Origin: Ichthyosporea sp. XGB-2017a
Taxonomy: Eukaryota > Opisthokonta > Ichthyosporea
Length of the DNA: 28,993 nucleotides
Direction of reading: 5' to 3'
NCBI GenBank assembly: GCA_002811675.1
Contig: PDIM01000043.1
Span: 6,095 to 35,087 of the forward strand
Part shown: positions 1 to 10,402 of the stretch, piece after piece
Numbering within the stretch: position 1 is the stretch's first letter
How the letters are laid out: the number at the start of each line of letters is the position of its first letter
The notes under the pieces: model-generated
Told to the model about the DNA's origin: nothing
Databases searched by the model: none
The model's input: only the letters and a program-made list of their open reading frames with translations
Translations under genes and position numbers: made by a program

Positions 1-174
1 TTCTTTTTGATGATATTATTTTTTATTTTTTTTTTTGCTTTTCTATTTTTTTTTAGAATTTTGAATTTCGATTTTGAAAATTTTAGATTTAAATCTTGAC
101 GGTTTGATTGATTCTTTTTTTCTTTTTAGACTTGTTTGTTTCTGAATCAATCAATCATTCACAAAGAAGAAGGA

Positions 175-198
175 AGAGAGAGAGAGAGAGAGAGAGAG
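175..198. repeat. (AG)12 microsatellite in the ATG2 leader
   Basis: Twelve AG units lie about 210 bases upstream of the ATG2 start codon, followed by a short G-rich stretch. The first 410 bases of the window are otherwise T-rich and low in complexity. I see no gene in them; they probably hold the promoter and 5' leader of ATG2. Confidence 0.9.
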
Positions 199-410
199 GG
201 GGGTGGAGGAGATTTTTGTATAGTTAAAAAAATATGAGCATTGTTTGATTCACCAGCTCGTCTATCCTTTATGTTTCTTGTTATATTTGTAGTGCACTCT
301 GAATCTCCCCTTTACTTTCTTTAGTCTTTCCTTCCTTAGTTTTAGTTTTCTTTTTTGGCTCTCATTGTTGATTTTTGTTCATAAGTTTGTTTTTCTGTTG
401 GAGATCAATC

Positions 411-3400
411 ATGTTTGCCTCCTTTTCCATTCCTGAGACGCTACAGAAGCGACTGTCCAAGTTTGTGCTCAAACGAACCATTGGACAGTTCCTCGAAGAG
501 GATATAGAGTTGGATAATCTCAGTGTAAAAATCAGCACCGGAATCTTGGAGTTGGAAAGTCTTCATCTCAATGTGGAAGCCCTCAATGACACACTTCCCA
601 ACTCTGCTCCAGTGCGCATCAACTCCGGGTTTATTGGGAAGGTTAAAGCGGTGATTCCATGGCATAACATTTGGGGTGGGAGCTGCAAAGTGGAGTTTGA
701 GGATTTGCAGCTCACTTTGAAGCCGAGAGATGAGTTTGAGCAACGGGGAAAGACTGGTGATTGGGTGGGCAAGAACGCATCTTCGCCTCAATATGGAAAG
801 GGATCAGCATGTGGAGGGGACATTCACTGGGATGGTATACATTCTGCACATGATTTATGTACAAATCTTGCAGATAGCTTCCTGAAAGAGGCGAGGGAAG
901 ATGGTTTTTCAGGTGTCGACTCGGAAATATTCCAAGGGGGTGGTGGGAAACAGTCAAAGGGGCGCGAAGATGAAGACGGCAATGGGGGGATGGAAGGACT
1001 TCAAGCTCTCACGGGACTGATTGAGACCATCTTATCACGAATCAAGGCCACTTGTAGGCATATCAATGTGCGTCTAGAGTATTATTCGCCATTTGCCCAA
1101 GCAAATGTGGCTTTGAAGATTGGTATTAACAAAATGTCTTACAGTGATGTAACTCCCGGTGCTTCAAATGATGTGGGAGGTAACCGTACAAGTGAAGATG
1201 GTGGGATGGGGCCTGGTAGTAAATATCACCAGTTTCGCAGTGCAGTTGTTGTCAAAGATATAAAACTAAAAGGGATGAAGGTGGAGCTTCAATATTTGAG
1301 TAGAAAAGCAAACGAAGAATCTGCTGCAGGTTGCCAACACTCAGAAGAGGATGGGGTTGAAGATGATGAAGCAGGGGGCACGATTTCTTCCATTGTCGCG
1401 TTTGCAAACATGGATGAGGACGGGTGGATGCGCTTGCAAGTTTCCGGGTCTTCGGCTGGCTCCGATGGAAACTTGGACAGCAAGTGTGATCAGTCTGAAC
1501 CAATGGTAGCTGAAGTTTTTTTTAACTCTCTTCACACATATGTTAATCCCATTCAATACCATACCATTCTGGATTGCTTTAGTATTATTGGAGGGCCTGC
1601 TATGGACACCGCAATGGAAGCGAGTGCATTTATTTCCCCTTCCCGTTCGCGGAGGTATAGTGACCTTAATGAGGTCCACAAAGATAAGAGCTCCTCAGAC
1701 GATGGCCCTGGAACGGGAGGTACCCTTCACGATGACGGTCTTCATGACTCCCATAATTATAGTGCGGTTAATCGCAGCCTTAAAGGTGACGATTTTGGCA
1801 TTATAGAAAAGCTTCTTGAAGAGTATAAAACTGAGGAATATCCTGAGGCTCTTTCGCGCATGGAAGGCAGTTCCCGAATGGGAGATAGTGCATTTTCTGG
1901 GGGTTCTGGCTCCCGTGGTGGGAAAACGGGTTATGCCAAGGGAAATGATATATTTTATGACATAAATGTACACGATGAAGATTTGAGCAATACGGATGGT
2001 GGTCGTCAAAAAGAAAAGAAAGAGTCCTGTGGAAATGTAATTAAAATGCATATTTTGGGAGGCACGAACATATTCCTGTATGAAAATGTCGCCCCCGAAG
2101 AACAGGCAGTGGATTCGCGTAATTTTTTCGCGATGGTGAATCGACAGAGGGATAAGAGCGCTGCTAAGAAGTCCAGTCAAAAGCCACAGTTGGGTTGGGA
2201 TCTACTTAAAGGGTGCAACAAAAAATTCCTTGTTGTTGAATACTCACATTTCATGCTTAAGATCCAGGATCTGTCCATCAAAACCAAGACTAACTTGACG
2301 TTTGGCAGCTTAGTTGTTGAAGAAATCGTTCATGGCAGTTGCTCAAATGAAAAAATGGCATCCTCAGCAGAGCGCCATCCTCTGGTACGGTTTGAACCCT
2401 CTATGGATGCTGCTTATTCTTCAAATAGAAAAAATAAGAATTCCAATGGGATGCCGCCACTGACCAACCCAGTGAATGCTGTTGGTCTTGGTGGCTCGAT
2501 TCATAGCGGCTCACAGCCTGCAAAACCTGCAATTAAATGTCAAATAACTTCCATGAACAGATTGTTACCCGGGCTGGATCCCGATCTGGAAGACACTGTA
2601 AATATTTCACTGCAGCCTTTAGTTGTTACAGGGGATATGACAATCTGTGACCGCATCTATGGGTACTTAGATAGCGACTATGTTAAAAGTGTATGGAGCG
2701 AGGAAATTTTGAAAAGTGATTGTGGGAGAGTTGGTCCTTTCCTGGAGCAGGGGCTGTTTTCTGGCCCATTGAAAGATGACTCGGCTCGACATCAACACAC
2801 TCAGTTTCTGGCTGATATGCTGCGTGATGCTTCTTCGGGAAAAGAAAGTAAAATATCGGACTATATTACGAAAATTCAGTTAAGGTGTACGTTTGTGCGA
2901 GTGGACTTTTGTTTCTTTAAACCAATATTGCTTAAATCTGATCTTAATCTGGAACAGAAACGCCTGTGGAAACCGATGATGGAGAATGAAAATGTATATA
3001 TAGATTTGATCAGATTGGAAGCGGGTAGCGACTTACAAAGCCAAGGATCTGTTCTTAATTTAAAGTTTTCTGTTGAAGAGATATTTGCATATTTCAACAA
3101 TAAGCGCACTAAAACTGCGGTTCCTATTCTTCGAGTATCAAAGTACATCAACGAAAAAACTGGGGCAAAAGTTATGCCGAGCTTCGAAGTGAATGCCATG
3201 ATGTCAGATGGATCCCCTCCGAAATTCTCAAATTTAGAAAGCTTCTCTGCAAACTCGAGCTCCCGTTATCACAATGAAGATGCAAGTGCTTCCCCTCAAA
3301 CGACGCCCTTTTCTGCCACATTCAAGTCATTTGAAGGGCAGGAAAAGATATTAAAATCTGCAGATCACGAAGAAATGTTAAAATTCAAGTCCCAAGCCCT

Positions 3401-6400
3401 TTCACGATCAGAATACGTTATTAAGTGCCATTTTCCAAAAGTTGTTTGTATATTGGAGAAAGGAACTTACGACAGGCTTTATATACTCTTCAATTGCACT
3501 TTACTGTGGGAGTCCGCCTTTATGTCAGGAGAAGAAAACATCCTAGAAACATTGGCGATAAAACGCCGTCCAAGTTATGGAAGTGAAAAATTTATGATGT
3601 GCCGTGAGTATTTGGAAGATTCTGAAGAATCAAACGATGATGATGACATGTTGGATGAACCCAGAGTTCGTCGTATTGACAGTGATGGGAATAGCAGCGA
3701 TATAGAGAATCAGTCTTGGAAAGAGGGAACGCGTAATAATGCAGGCCCCAACAAAGGTAGCCGAATGACTAGTAGTGGGATTTGGAGTGATGTAAATGAT
3801 ATTTCTCGACCGAAAATGAACGAACAAATTGATATGCGAGAATCTTTTTATGGAGAACGACCCTCTCAGACATCCGGAGTAACTGCCGAACGCAAAGAAG
3901 CTTCCTTGTTTTCGCAAAGTGGATCGCGTAGTGCTTTAAAACTTCATTATGCATCTGTTGTATTGTCTTCAAATGAAATGACTATTCAGATAAAAGAAGA
4001 TTCACAGCCTGATCAGAAAACCTCTCGTTTACCTAAGACTTATGAAATTTGGCTTGAAGAAACTGAGGTCTTTAATCTACTTAACTTTGAAGGAAGTCTG
4101 ACCAAGTATTTATCTCTAACGTCAAAAAAGTTTGAGTTAAGTGAAGTTATGGAAGAGATTCTTACCCATTCTGTCATGAAGCGCATTCGCAATTACGAAA
4201 ATACGAAACGGGGGATTCATGAAAAAATGCTCTCTATTTCTGCCAAAATTGTACCAAACATGAAAACTATGGTTAGACACAGTGTCGTTGCTGTTGATGT
4301 GGATAACACTGTTATGGGTTATGAGTACTTGAAAGAGGGCTTTTGGTACGAGCACATTATGGCATTCCTGGCTTGTGAACTTGAGCCATTGCCCGGATAT
4401 ATTGAGGAGACTCAATTTCTAAAATTGTGTGTCAACTTCTGGGACTGTGCTTTGATGTATAAGCCGGTCCATCTGAAGTCTGCCGGGATCCTTTCTTTTG
4501 AAAATTTATCTATATCAAGCAATATTGTTCCTAATAGTACAGAGTCGGTAACAAACTTTGTATGCGAAGGCATTTCATTTCTTGTGATCGATAATCGCAA
4601 ATATGCGGAGGCGCCCGAAAGCTTAAAATTCGATAAAGGTGATACTATCCCTTCGCTACACGATTTTTGGTGTCAGCTGGGTTACTTGGGTGTAATGTCT
4701 ATGAATTTGATGGATATCTCTCTTATGATGAGCAGCGCAATGAATCCCCAGTTTGAAATGAAATTGTCGAATGATGAACTCATCATAAGTGTATGTGCGG
4801 ATTCTTTTAATGTTATGAATGAAGTTCTGTCCCATTTCATCGGCGGTTACGATATAATGACATGTGAAAACCTTCAAGATGAAATGGCCAAGCTACTAAA
4901 AACTGGGCCAAATAGTAACGTATCAGGGAATATGGAAAATGACGTTGGAAGCTCCATTCAAGATGCGATCATGGGTTCAGTCCAAGAGGAAGGAGAATCG
5001 GTGATTAGAGGTACAGACTTTGAAACGCAAAACCATAATATGCAACAGGACTTGATTGAAAACCCGCCTTCATTCGATTTTGACACAGATACAGGGAGTA
5101 AAAATTTTGAAAAAAATGAAGGCTTGGAAAAGAAAGACCACATTGAATTTAAAAATGATGCAAAAATGGAAGGTACTGCTGTCCCTGATGGCGGAGAAGA
5201 GACAGAAATGGTAAACTATGATGTTCTGGATTCGATTAACGAGGATGGAACAATAACTTTTACAACGACCCTTGACGCGTCTTTAATCCTTCCTGAGAAT
5301 TCTGGTGTTGGTGGAGTGAGCACTGAAAGTTCTTCCAGTAGGTTGAATTACGATCCGAATGTAAATGAATTTTCTGAAGATTTTGATGAAGAGGTATTGA
5401 ATATTGAAAACAGTATATTGTCCAACAACTCTCTATCTGACTTTGCACCACCGCAGCCTGCGCCAAAGGAGAAGAAGTCAAATGATCCATATTATATTGA
5501 CCCAACTATTCCAATGGACGCACCTCCGGATCTGGGGGGTTATGAAGATGCGGGAGAAGAAAAAGTTGTTGATGGCTTAGGCGCAGACGATGACAATGTT
5601 GAGATTCTTGGTGAGCAACCGAATGCGTATGTAGATGGTCAGGACCCAATTAATAGCGGGGATTATGATTATTTATCGCGCAAAAGGTCAGCGTCGGCCA
5701 CTTCAGGCACAGATAGGACTCGTGAGGACACCGTGCGTGTGCTTGATCACTCCTCTAGCTTCACGCTTGTAGAAAACTACTTCAGTATTCCAAGCACAGC
5801 TAATCGAAATGCTACATGGTTTACCGCTACAAGGGAAAAACTACCAGAGATAATTACTCATTTTCTATTGCGTGACATTGGAGTTAAAATGTTTTTTTAT
5901 GGAGGTAGGGACTGGGTAACTATACGAAATTCTTCTACTTCAGTTTCGTCGACGTCGTCCTGTGAAGACGGCATTTACCCACCAGCTGGTGAAACAGAGA
6001 GTGGGAAGAATAACCAAACGCAATCTTCAGAGAGAGGGGGAGTGGAATTCGAGCCTATGTATCAGATGGAGAATGAAGAGTTGGGACCAATGAATGCTTC
6101 AATATGTCACAGATACAATGCTCATTTTGAAAAGGGAGAATCTAGCTCTCCAATCAATGATGCTAAATCTGGATTTCTTGGCAATGGTGGCATGGTGGAG
6201 GGCTTCGAGAATGTGGAATCTCTCGGACAGACTACAAATGGGACTCTGCGTCCTGATGAGAGCTATTTAAGTGAAAGCAATACTGGAGTGTACCCAACAA
6301 AAGGTATCTTGAAAGGGACCTCTGGAAGTGGTGCGGGTGGCAGTGAAAGTGTTGGTAAAGCAAAGAATTCTGTTTGTTACGAAAAAAGTGGAGTCGCTGT

Positions 6401-7937
6401 GCCCGAAACACCGATTGATATTTCTTTTGATGAGCATCCCGAGGAAGTCCAGAGGCGCTCGTCCAAAACTTCCAAGGGTGCCCATTCAGTTGGCGGTGAG
6501 TATGATGAGCATGCTATACCGAACGAGCGTTATCTACGAACCTCTACAAGAGATCATGATGATTTGATCGAAATTGATTTGAAAAAAATCAACTTTGACT
6601 ATGCTACTTTTCCTGAAGGAACTCAAAAGGCATCCCGCATGGTTGTTTACATCCAGGATGTCGAGGTTCTAGATAAACTAGTTGTTTCGAAACACAATAA
6701 GCTGCTTTCTTATCTGCAGTCAGAATTGCATCCCCGTGAAGCTAATGCGTGCATGGTAAAACTGGAAGTTATTAACGTACGACCTTTTACGGATAAACCC
6801 GAAGTCCAAGAAGCGAGAATGAAAATGTCTTTGCTTCCGATCAAACTGAATATCGACCAGGATGCACTTAATTCACTTGTTGCATTTTTCTCGTATTCAC
6901 CAGATTCTGCATCCAACACTCCCAATAGTTCTGGTGCAGGGGTGGGCGATCAACCTAGTGAGCCAGGCATGCCGAAAGGTCTGATTCGACCACCTCCACC
7001 GTCACGCTTTAGTGTATTACTCAAAAAGAGGGACACTATTGTTCCTGGCACATTTTTTCAGCAATGCATTATTCAGCCCGTCAAATTGTTGTTAGACTAT
7101 ACTCCAAAGCATTTAGATTATGGGAGCTTGCGCGAAGGAAGCTATGTTGAACTACTCAATCTTTTCCACCTAGAAGGATCGGAATTAAATTTGAACGAAG
7201 TAAAACTGAGTGGGGTGCAAGGGTGGGGGAAAGTTGGGGAAATGATTGTTAGTGCTTGGGTGCCACATATTCGCAATACTCAGATTCCGGGGGTGGTATC
7301 TGGTGTCACGCCTGTACGTTCATTAGTAAATATTGGAACGGGTTTTGCAGACTTGATACTTCTCCCTCTGCAGTCATATCAGTTGGATGGTAAGGTTGTC
7401 CGTGGTATTCAGCGAGGTACTGGTTCATTTTTGCAAAGGGTAGGCGTGGAGGCAATGGATCTTGGGTCAAAGCTGGCAATCGGAACCCAGGAAATACTTG
7501 AGTTTGCGGACGAAGTTCTTATGGGTGAAAACTATAGTTCGCCCTCGCAGCGAGGGGGAACATCTGGGGGAACTTCCGGCGCTGGACTCAACAAGACTAC
7601 CGGTGAAGGTTCTGAGCGTCAGCAGAAGGAATTTCTTCCCAGCAAATTCGCAAAGCAACCTTCTGATGTGAAGGAGGGAATCAGTGGGGCGTACGAATCG
7701 CTGGTTCGAGCAATGGGTACCACTGCCAATACAATCATTGCCGTTCCTATTGAGGAATACCATCGTGATGGGGCAAAAGGATATGTGAAATCTGTAGTAA
7801 GGGCTGTACCGGTCGCAGTACTGCGGCCGATGATTGGCGCGAGTGAAGCCTTCTCCCACGCTTTACAAGGCATGCGAAACCAGTTGGATTCAGATAGCAA
7901 AAAGAAAATGGAGGATAAGTACAAAAAGAGTATATGA
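411..7937 (+). CDS. ATG2: Autophagy-related protein 2 (ATG2), bridge-like lipid transfer protein
   Basis: ATG2 proteins move phospholipids from the ER to the growing phagophore, working with ATG9 and WIPI/Atg18. The first ATG in frame is at 411; upstream the frame has only non-ATG codons, so this start gives 2508 residues. Residues 1-110 resemble the chorein/Vps13-type N-terminus, with short hydrophobic strands after an amphipathic helix (LSKFVLKRTIGQFLEEDIEL). Residues about 2200-2360 match the conserved ATG2 C-terminal region, with QPVKLLLDYTPKHLDYGSL, a segment on local folding (GWGKVGEMIVSAWVPHI) and the amphipathic stretch VNIGTGFADLILLPLQSY. Between them lie repeated strand-rich segments typical of a lipid groove, interrupted by Ser/Asp/Glu-rich low-complexity inserts near residues 1070-1170, 1500-1790 and 1840-2035. 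These make it longer than human ATG2A/B (about 1940 and 2080). The 7.5 kb frame is intronless. It converges with the nucleotidase gene; AATAAA occurs at 7962, 25 bases after the stop. Confidence 0.93.
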   Translation: MFASFSIPETLQKRLSKFVLKRTIGQFLEEDIELDNLSVKISTGILELESLHLNVEALNDTLPNSAPVRINSGFIGKVKAVIPWHNIWGGSCKVEFEDLQLTLKPRDEFEQRGKTGDWVGKNASSPQYGKGSACGGDIHWDGIHSAHDLCTNLADSFLKEAREDGFSGVDSEIFQGGGGKQSKGREDEDGNGGMEGLQALTGLIETILSRIKATCRHINVRLEYYSPFAQANVALKIGINKMSYSDVTPGASNDVGGNRTSEDGGMGPGSKYHQFRSAVVVKDIKLKGMKVELQYLSRKANEESAAGCQHSEEDGVEDDEAGGTISSIVAFANMDEDGWMRLQVSGSSAGSDGNLDSKCDQSEPMVAEVFFNSLHTYVNPIQYHTILDCFSIIGGPAMDTAMEASAFISPSRSRRYSDLNEVHKDKSSSDDGPGTGGTLHDDGLHDSHNYSAVNRSLKGDDFGIIEKLLEEYKTEEYPEALSRMEGSSRMGDSAFSGGSGSRGGKTGYAKGNDIFYDINVHDEDLSNTDGGRQKEKKESCGNVIKMHILGGTNIFLYENVAPEEQAVDSRNFFAMVNRQRDKSAAKKSSQKPQLGWDLLKGCNKKFLVVEYSHFMLKIQDLSIKTKTNLTFGSLVVEEIVHGSCSNEKMASSAERHPLVRFEPSMDAAYSSNRKNKNSNGMPPLTNPVNAVGLGGSIHSGSQPAKPAIKCQITSMNRLLPGLDPDLEDTVNISLQPLVVTGDMTICDRIYGYLDSDYVKSVWSEEILKSDCGRVGPFLEQGLFSGPLKDDSARHQHTQFLADMLRDASSGKESKISDYITKIQLRCTFVRVDFCFFKPILLKSDLNLEQKRLWKPMMENENVYIDLIRLEAGSDLQSQGSVLNLKFSVEEIFAYFNNKRTKTAVPILRVSKYINEKTGAKVMPSFEVNAMMSDGSPPKFSNLESFSANSSSRYHNEDASASPQTTPFSATFKSFEGQEKILKSADHEEMLKFKSQALSRSEYVIKCHFPKVVCILEKGTYDRLYILFNCTLLWESAFMSGEENILETLAIKRRPSYGSEKFMMCREYLEDSEESNDDDDMLDEPRVRRIDSDGNSSDIENQSWKEGTRNNAGPNKGSRMTSSGIWSDVNDISRPKMNEQIDMRESFYGERPSQTSGVTAERKEASLFSQSGSRSALKLHYASVVLSSNEMTIQIKEDSQPDQKTSRLPKTYEIWLEETEVFNLLNFEGSLTKYLSLTSKKFELSEVMEEILTHSVMKRIRNYENTKRGIHEKMLSISAKIVPNMKTMVRHSVVAVDVDNTVMGYEYLKEGFWYEHIMAFLACELEPLPGYIEETQFLKLCVNFWDCALMYKPVHLKSAGILSFENLSISSNIVPNSTESVTNFVCEGISFLVIDNRKYAEAPESLKFDKGDTIPSLHDFWCQLGYLGVMSMNLMDISLMMSSAMNPQFEMKLSNDELIISVCADSFNVMNEVLSHFIGGYDIMTCENLQDEMAKLLKTGPNSNVSGNMENDVGSSIQDAIMGSVQEEGESVIRGTDFETQNHNMQQDLIENPPSFDFDTDTGSKNFEKNEGLEKKDHIEFKNDAKMEGTAVPDGGEETEMVNYDVLDSINEDGTITFTTTLDASLILPENSGVGGVSTESSSSRLNYDPNVNEFSEDFDEEVLNIENSILSNNSLSDFAPPQPAPKEKKSNDPYYIDPTIPMDAPPDLGGYEDAGEEKVVDGLGADDDNVEILGEQPNAYVDGQDPINSGDYDYLSRKRSASATSGTDRTREDTVRVLDHSSSFTLVENYFSIPSTANRNATWFTATREKLPEIITHFLLRDIGVKMFFYGGRDWVTIRNSSTSVSSTSSCEDGIYPPAGETESGKNNQTQSSERGGVEFEPMYQMENEELGPMNASICHRYNAHFEKGESSSPINDAKSGFLGNGGMVEGFENVESLGQTTNGTLRPDESYLSESNTGVYPTKGILKGTSGSGAGGSESVGKAKNSVCYEKSGVAVPETPIDISFDEHPEEVQRRSSKTSKGAHSVGGEYDEHAIPNERYLRTSTRDHDDLIEIDLKKINFDYATFPEGTQKASRMVVYIQDVEVLDKLVVSKHNKLLSYLQSELHPREANACMVKLEVINVRPFTDKPEVQEARMKMSLLPIKLNIDQDALNSLVAFFSYSPDSASNTPNSSGAGVGDQPSEPGMPKGLIRPPPPSRFSVLLKKRDTIVPGTFFQQCIIQPVKLLLDYTPKHLDYGSLREGSYVELLNLFHLEGSELNLNEVKLSGVQGWGKVGEMIVSAWVPHIRNTQIPGVVSGVTPVRSLVNIGTGFADLILLPLQSYQLDGKVVRGIQRGTGSFLQRVGVEAMDLGSKLAIGTQEILEFADEVLMGENYSSPSQRGGTSGGTSGAGLNKTTGEGSERQQKEFLPSKFAKQPSDVKEGISGAYESLVRAMGTTANTIIAVPIEEYHRDGAKGYVKSVVRAVPVAVLRPMIGASEAFSHALQGMRNQLDSDSKKKMEDKYKKSI

Positions 7938-8243
7938 ACAGGATGAGACTGATCAATTGAAAATAAAAAGATGTAAAAAATAAAAAGAGTAAGATTTGGA
8001 AACTTCGAATGGACTTTGTAAGTTCACAGAAGCCGTGAAATAAGCCGAATGGTACTTATTTTTATTTGAAGAGTTTGCATTTTCATTTCGTCTAGTTTCC
8101 TATCAAATACACTGGCTTGATACAGCATAGATTTTCATGGCAAGTACATGTACAAACTTTGTACATGACTTGTGAAACCATTCGACGTTTAGTTTTTATT
8201 TATTATTCACTTCTCCTTTTAGTTCACCATAGTATTGGAGTTT
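7938..8243. other. Convergent spacer between ATG2 and the nucleotidase gene
   Basis: About 300 bases hold the two facing 3' untranslated regions. An AATAAA at 7962-7967 is a plausible polyadenylation signal for ATG2. No RNA gene or conserved short frame was recognised. Confidence 0.6.
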
Positions 8244-10127
8244 CTAATGGCCCTGGTGTCCATTTTCAGTGGCAGCAAACTTTCGTTTCGACAACAAGGC
8301 CGACTTTTCATGTGGCATAAGTTCGTCTGCTGAAATAAAATCATAGTAGAGTGGATAATTCATTAAATTCAAACACGATCCCGAGTACAAATCTGCATAC
8401 CGCTTTGTCTGCATCGCAAAGAAAGTCTGTTTGGATCCACTCCTGAACATTGACCCGAAATAGCGATTGTATCTCGTGTCTAATTGCTTCACCGTCTCCC
8501 GGATCTGCTCTCGGATATGCTCCGTCTGTAACTCTTCACTTTCAATGCTCAGTCCGCGATATGACTCTGCCAGAATAAACTCCAAATTGCGCAAATGGTT
8601 ATACAGTCGACGGCACTCATCGCTGCGGCCAATTGTCAATTCTGTTTTCAGCTCGGGGACCACCAAAAAGGTCCTCCATGCATGTTCTTTCTTTGACTTC
8701 AGAATATCCCCAAAGATATGGTCACCCACATACAGCACATCCTTACCAGCCGCGCCTGTATACTCACAGAACATAGAAGAAGACCCTCCCACGTACACTT
8801 TTCCTCGCTCAAACTTATTCAACACGGTTCCGATTTTCACCCTCCCCGACTTTAAATTAACCTCTCGCAGCGCGGTTCCCTCCCCGAAAAAGAGCGGCTT
8901 GCGGGCATCACAGATAATCACATCAAAGTACGTTTTCCAGCTGCGATGTGGATCCGCCTCGGTTGCTCCATGAGGGAAATTAAACAAATGCGTCATCATC
9001 TTCTCCGTGTACTCATAGTCACTATTCGTCACCAGGAAAACATGCTTCCCGGCCTTATTCAGTCGGTCCAGGAACAGTGGCAAGCGGGAATCCTTAACAA
9101 TAAACCGCTCCAGGTTTCGCATGGTCAATTGTTTCAAGTTCCCGTGGATATGCACGTGATCCACCGCATCACGAACATCCTTGTACATGTTGTAATAACT
9201 AATTTTCAACGCGTGAGGCACCCCTCCTTCCTTGCTCGCAGTCACGCCCGTATCGCTCTTTGAATAACCAGGCTGGTTATCAAAATATTCAATCAGTTCC
9301 GCGTAAAGACACGTTTCCGGGAGATTAAAAGACGTGTTTAGCACATAAAAACGCTTTCCGATATCATCACTGACGATAAATCTATTCGGGTAAAACTCCC
9401 TAATCTGCTGCGTGGTGTATATTTTTGATTTCCCATGCACGCACGTGATGATATTCCCAAACTCATCCACTTTGAGAAGATTCCCCAGCACGGTATCGAA
9501 AAAAAGACCACGGATGGGGAACTCTGGATCATATTTAAACTTCCCAACGGCGGCTGGGTAGCCCATTTCCACCATTCGTTCACAGATCAACTCATACGCA
9601 GCGGATTCATAATCCGGGGTGTGATAATACGCCAAAGTGTAATCCATATCAAACCCAAAATAGGCAATCTTGTGCAGACGCAGGTTTCTATTCACAAACA
9701 CTCGTTGATCAGTGGTTCGCTTATACGTGGAAGGGAGTTGATCAAAAGGAATATCAGTATATTTCATCAACTCTGCCTGCGTTGGGGGAAGTGATAGCTC
9801 CCCAAGCTCCGCGGCAGAAGCAGCGGAATTACCAGCCACGCCAGCAGAAGCAGCGGACGAAGAAGCAGCAAAAGAATAAGAATCAGATACGAATCCCCCG
9901 CTAGGTTTCTTCCCGGGCGATGACTGGAACTGTTTGACTGGAGAAGTAGCAATGGATCTAGTTTTCTTTTTCTGTTGGTGGTTGATTCCCTCTTCCTCCT
10001 CCTCCTCCTCAATCTCGTCCATCTCTGACTGTTGCTTGGAGGCGTGCAGGGAGTCGTCCGGGTCGAGGGATTGGCGTCTCTTGTCGAGGAGTCTCTCCTG
10101 TTCTTTGGTTCTCTTCTTCGGAGGCAT
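8244..10127 (-). CDS. NT5C2: Cytosolic purine 5'-nucleotidase (NT5C2 type, HAD superfamily)
   Basis: This family hydrolyses IMP, GMP and related 6-hydroxypurine monophosphates (and can transfer phosphate) in the cytosol, setting purine nucleotide levels. The protein has 627 residues against 561 in human. HAD motif I is FGFDMDYTL with nucleophile D160 and D162. Motif II is LVTNSD with T367. The motif III lysine is K410 in DARKPLFFGEGT. Motif IV is VGDHIFGD with D469 and D474, the same five-residue spacing as the human pair. The stretch from about residue 155 to 510 is very close to human NT5C2 as I remember it. The first 110 residues are an added disordered tail with a Glu run and a KKKTRS basic patch, which could be a nuclear signal (inference). 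The start is the first in-frame ATG. The 275-base gap to the upstream NADPH oxidase gene on the same strand is almost pure pyrimidine on the plus strand. No missing catalytic residue was seen. Confidence 0.95.
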   Translation of the reverse strand: MPPKKRTKEQERLLDKRRQSLDPDDSLHASKQQSEMDEIEEEEEEEGINHQQKKKTRSIATSPVKQFQSSPGKKPSGGFVSDSYSFAASSSAASAGVAGNSAASAAELGELSLPPTQAELMKYTDIPFDQLPSTYKRTTDQRVFVNRNLRLHKIAYFGFDMDYTLAYYHTPDYESAAYELICERMVEMGYPAAVGKFKYDPEFPIRGLFFDTVLGNLLKVDEFGNIITCVHGKSKIYTTQQIREFYPNRFIVSDDIGKRFYVLNTSFNLPETCLYAELIEYFDNQPGYSKSDTGVTASKEGGVPHALKISYYNMYKDVRDAVDHVHIHGNLKQLTMRNLERFIVKDSRLPLFLDRLNKAGKHVFLVTNSDYEYTEKMMTHLFNFPHGATEADPHRSWKTYFDVIICDARKPLFFGEGTALREVNLKSGRVKIGTVLNKFERGKVYVGGSSSMFCEYTGAAGKDVLYVGDHIFGDILKSKKEHAWRTFLVVPELKTELTIGRSDECRRLYNHLRNLEFILAESYRGLSIESEELQTEHIREQIRETVKQLDTRYNRYFGSMFRSGSKQTFFAMQTKRYADLYSGSCLNLMNYPLYYDFISADELMPHEKSALLSKRKFAATENGHQGH

Positions 10128-10245
10128 TATTATATGGTTTATGGGGACGGGGAGATTATTTTAGAGTTAACTTTGATTGATTGGTGGAGTTGAATAATAA
10201 ATTCAAAAAAAAATCGGATTGATTGTTTTTCAGTTTGTAGTTTTC

Positions 10246-10397
10246 AGTTTTTTCTTTTTTTTTTGGCTGTTGTTGTTGATTTCTTTGATTTTTCTTTCTT
10301 TCTTTCTTTCTTTCTTTTGTTCTTTCTTTTTTTTTTTTATTTTTTTTTTTTTTTGTTTTTTTTTTTTTTGTTTTTAAAATCAAAAGAAAAAAAAAAG
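10246..10397. repeat. Polypyrimidine/T-homopolymer tract with (TTTC)n
   Basis: On the plus strand this is mostly T, with about seven TTTC units at 10291-10318 and T runs up to 10373, then a short A run. On the minus strand it is A/G-rich and lies between the NADPH oxidase stop codon and the nucleotidase start. It must therefore contain the end of one transcript and the promoter or leader of the next. Confidence 0.85.
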
Positions 10398-10402
10398 CTC
10401 CC

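Noticed and set aside
375-410. Upstream extension of the ATG2 frame from a TTG codon
   Set aside because: The chorein-like N-terminus begins at the ATG at 411, as in other ATG2 proteins.
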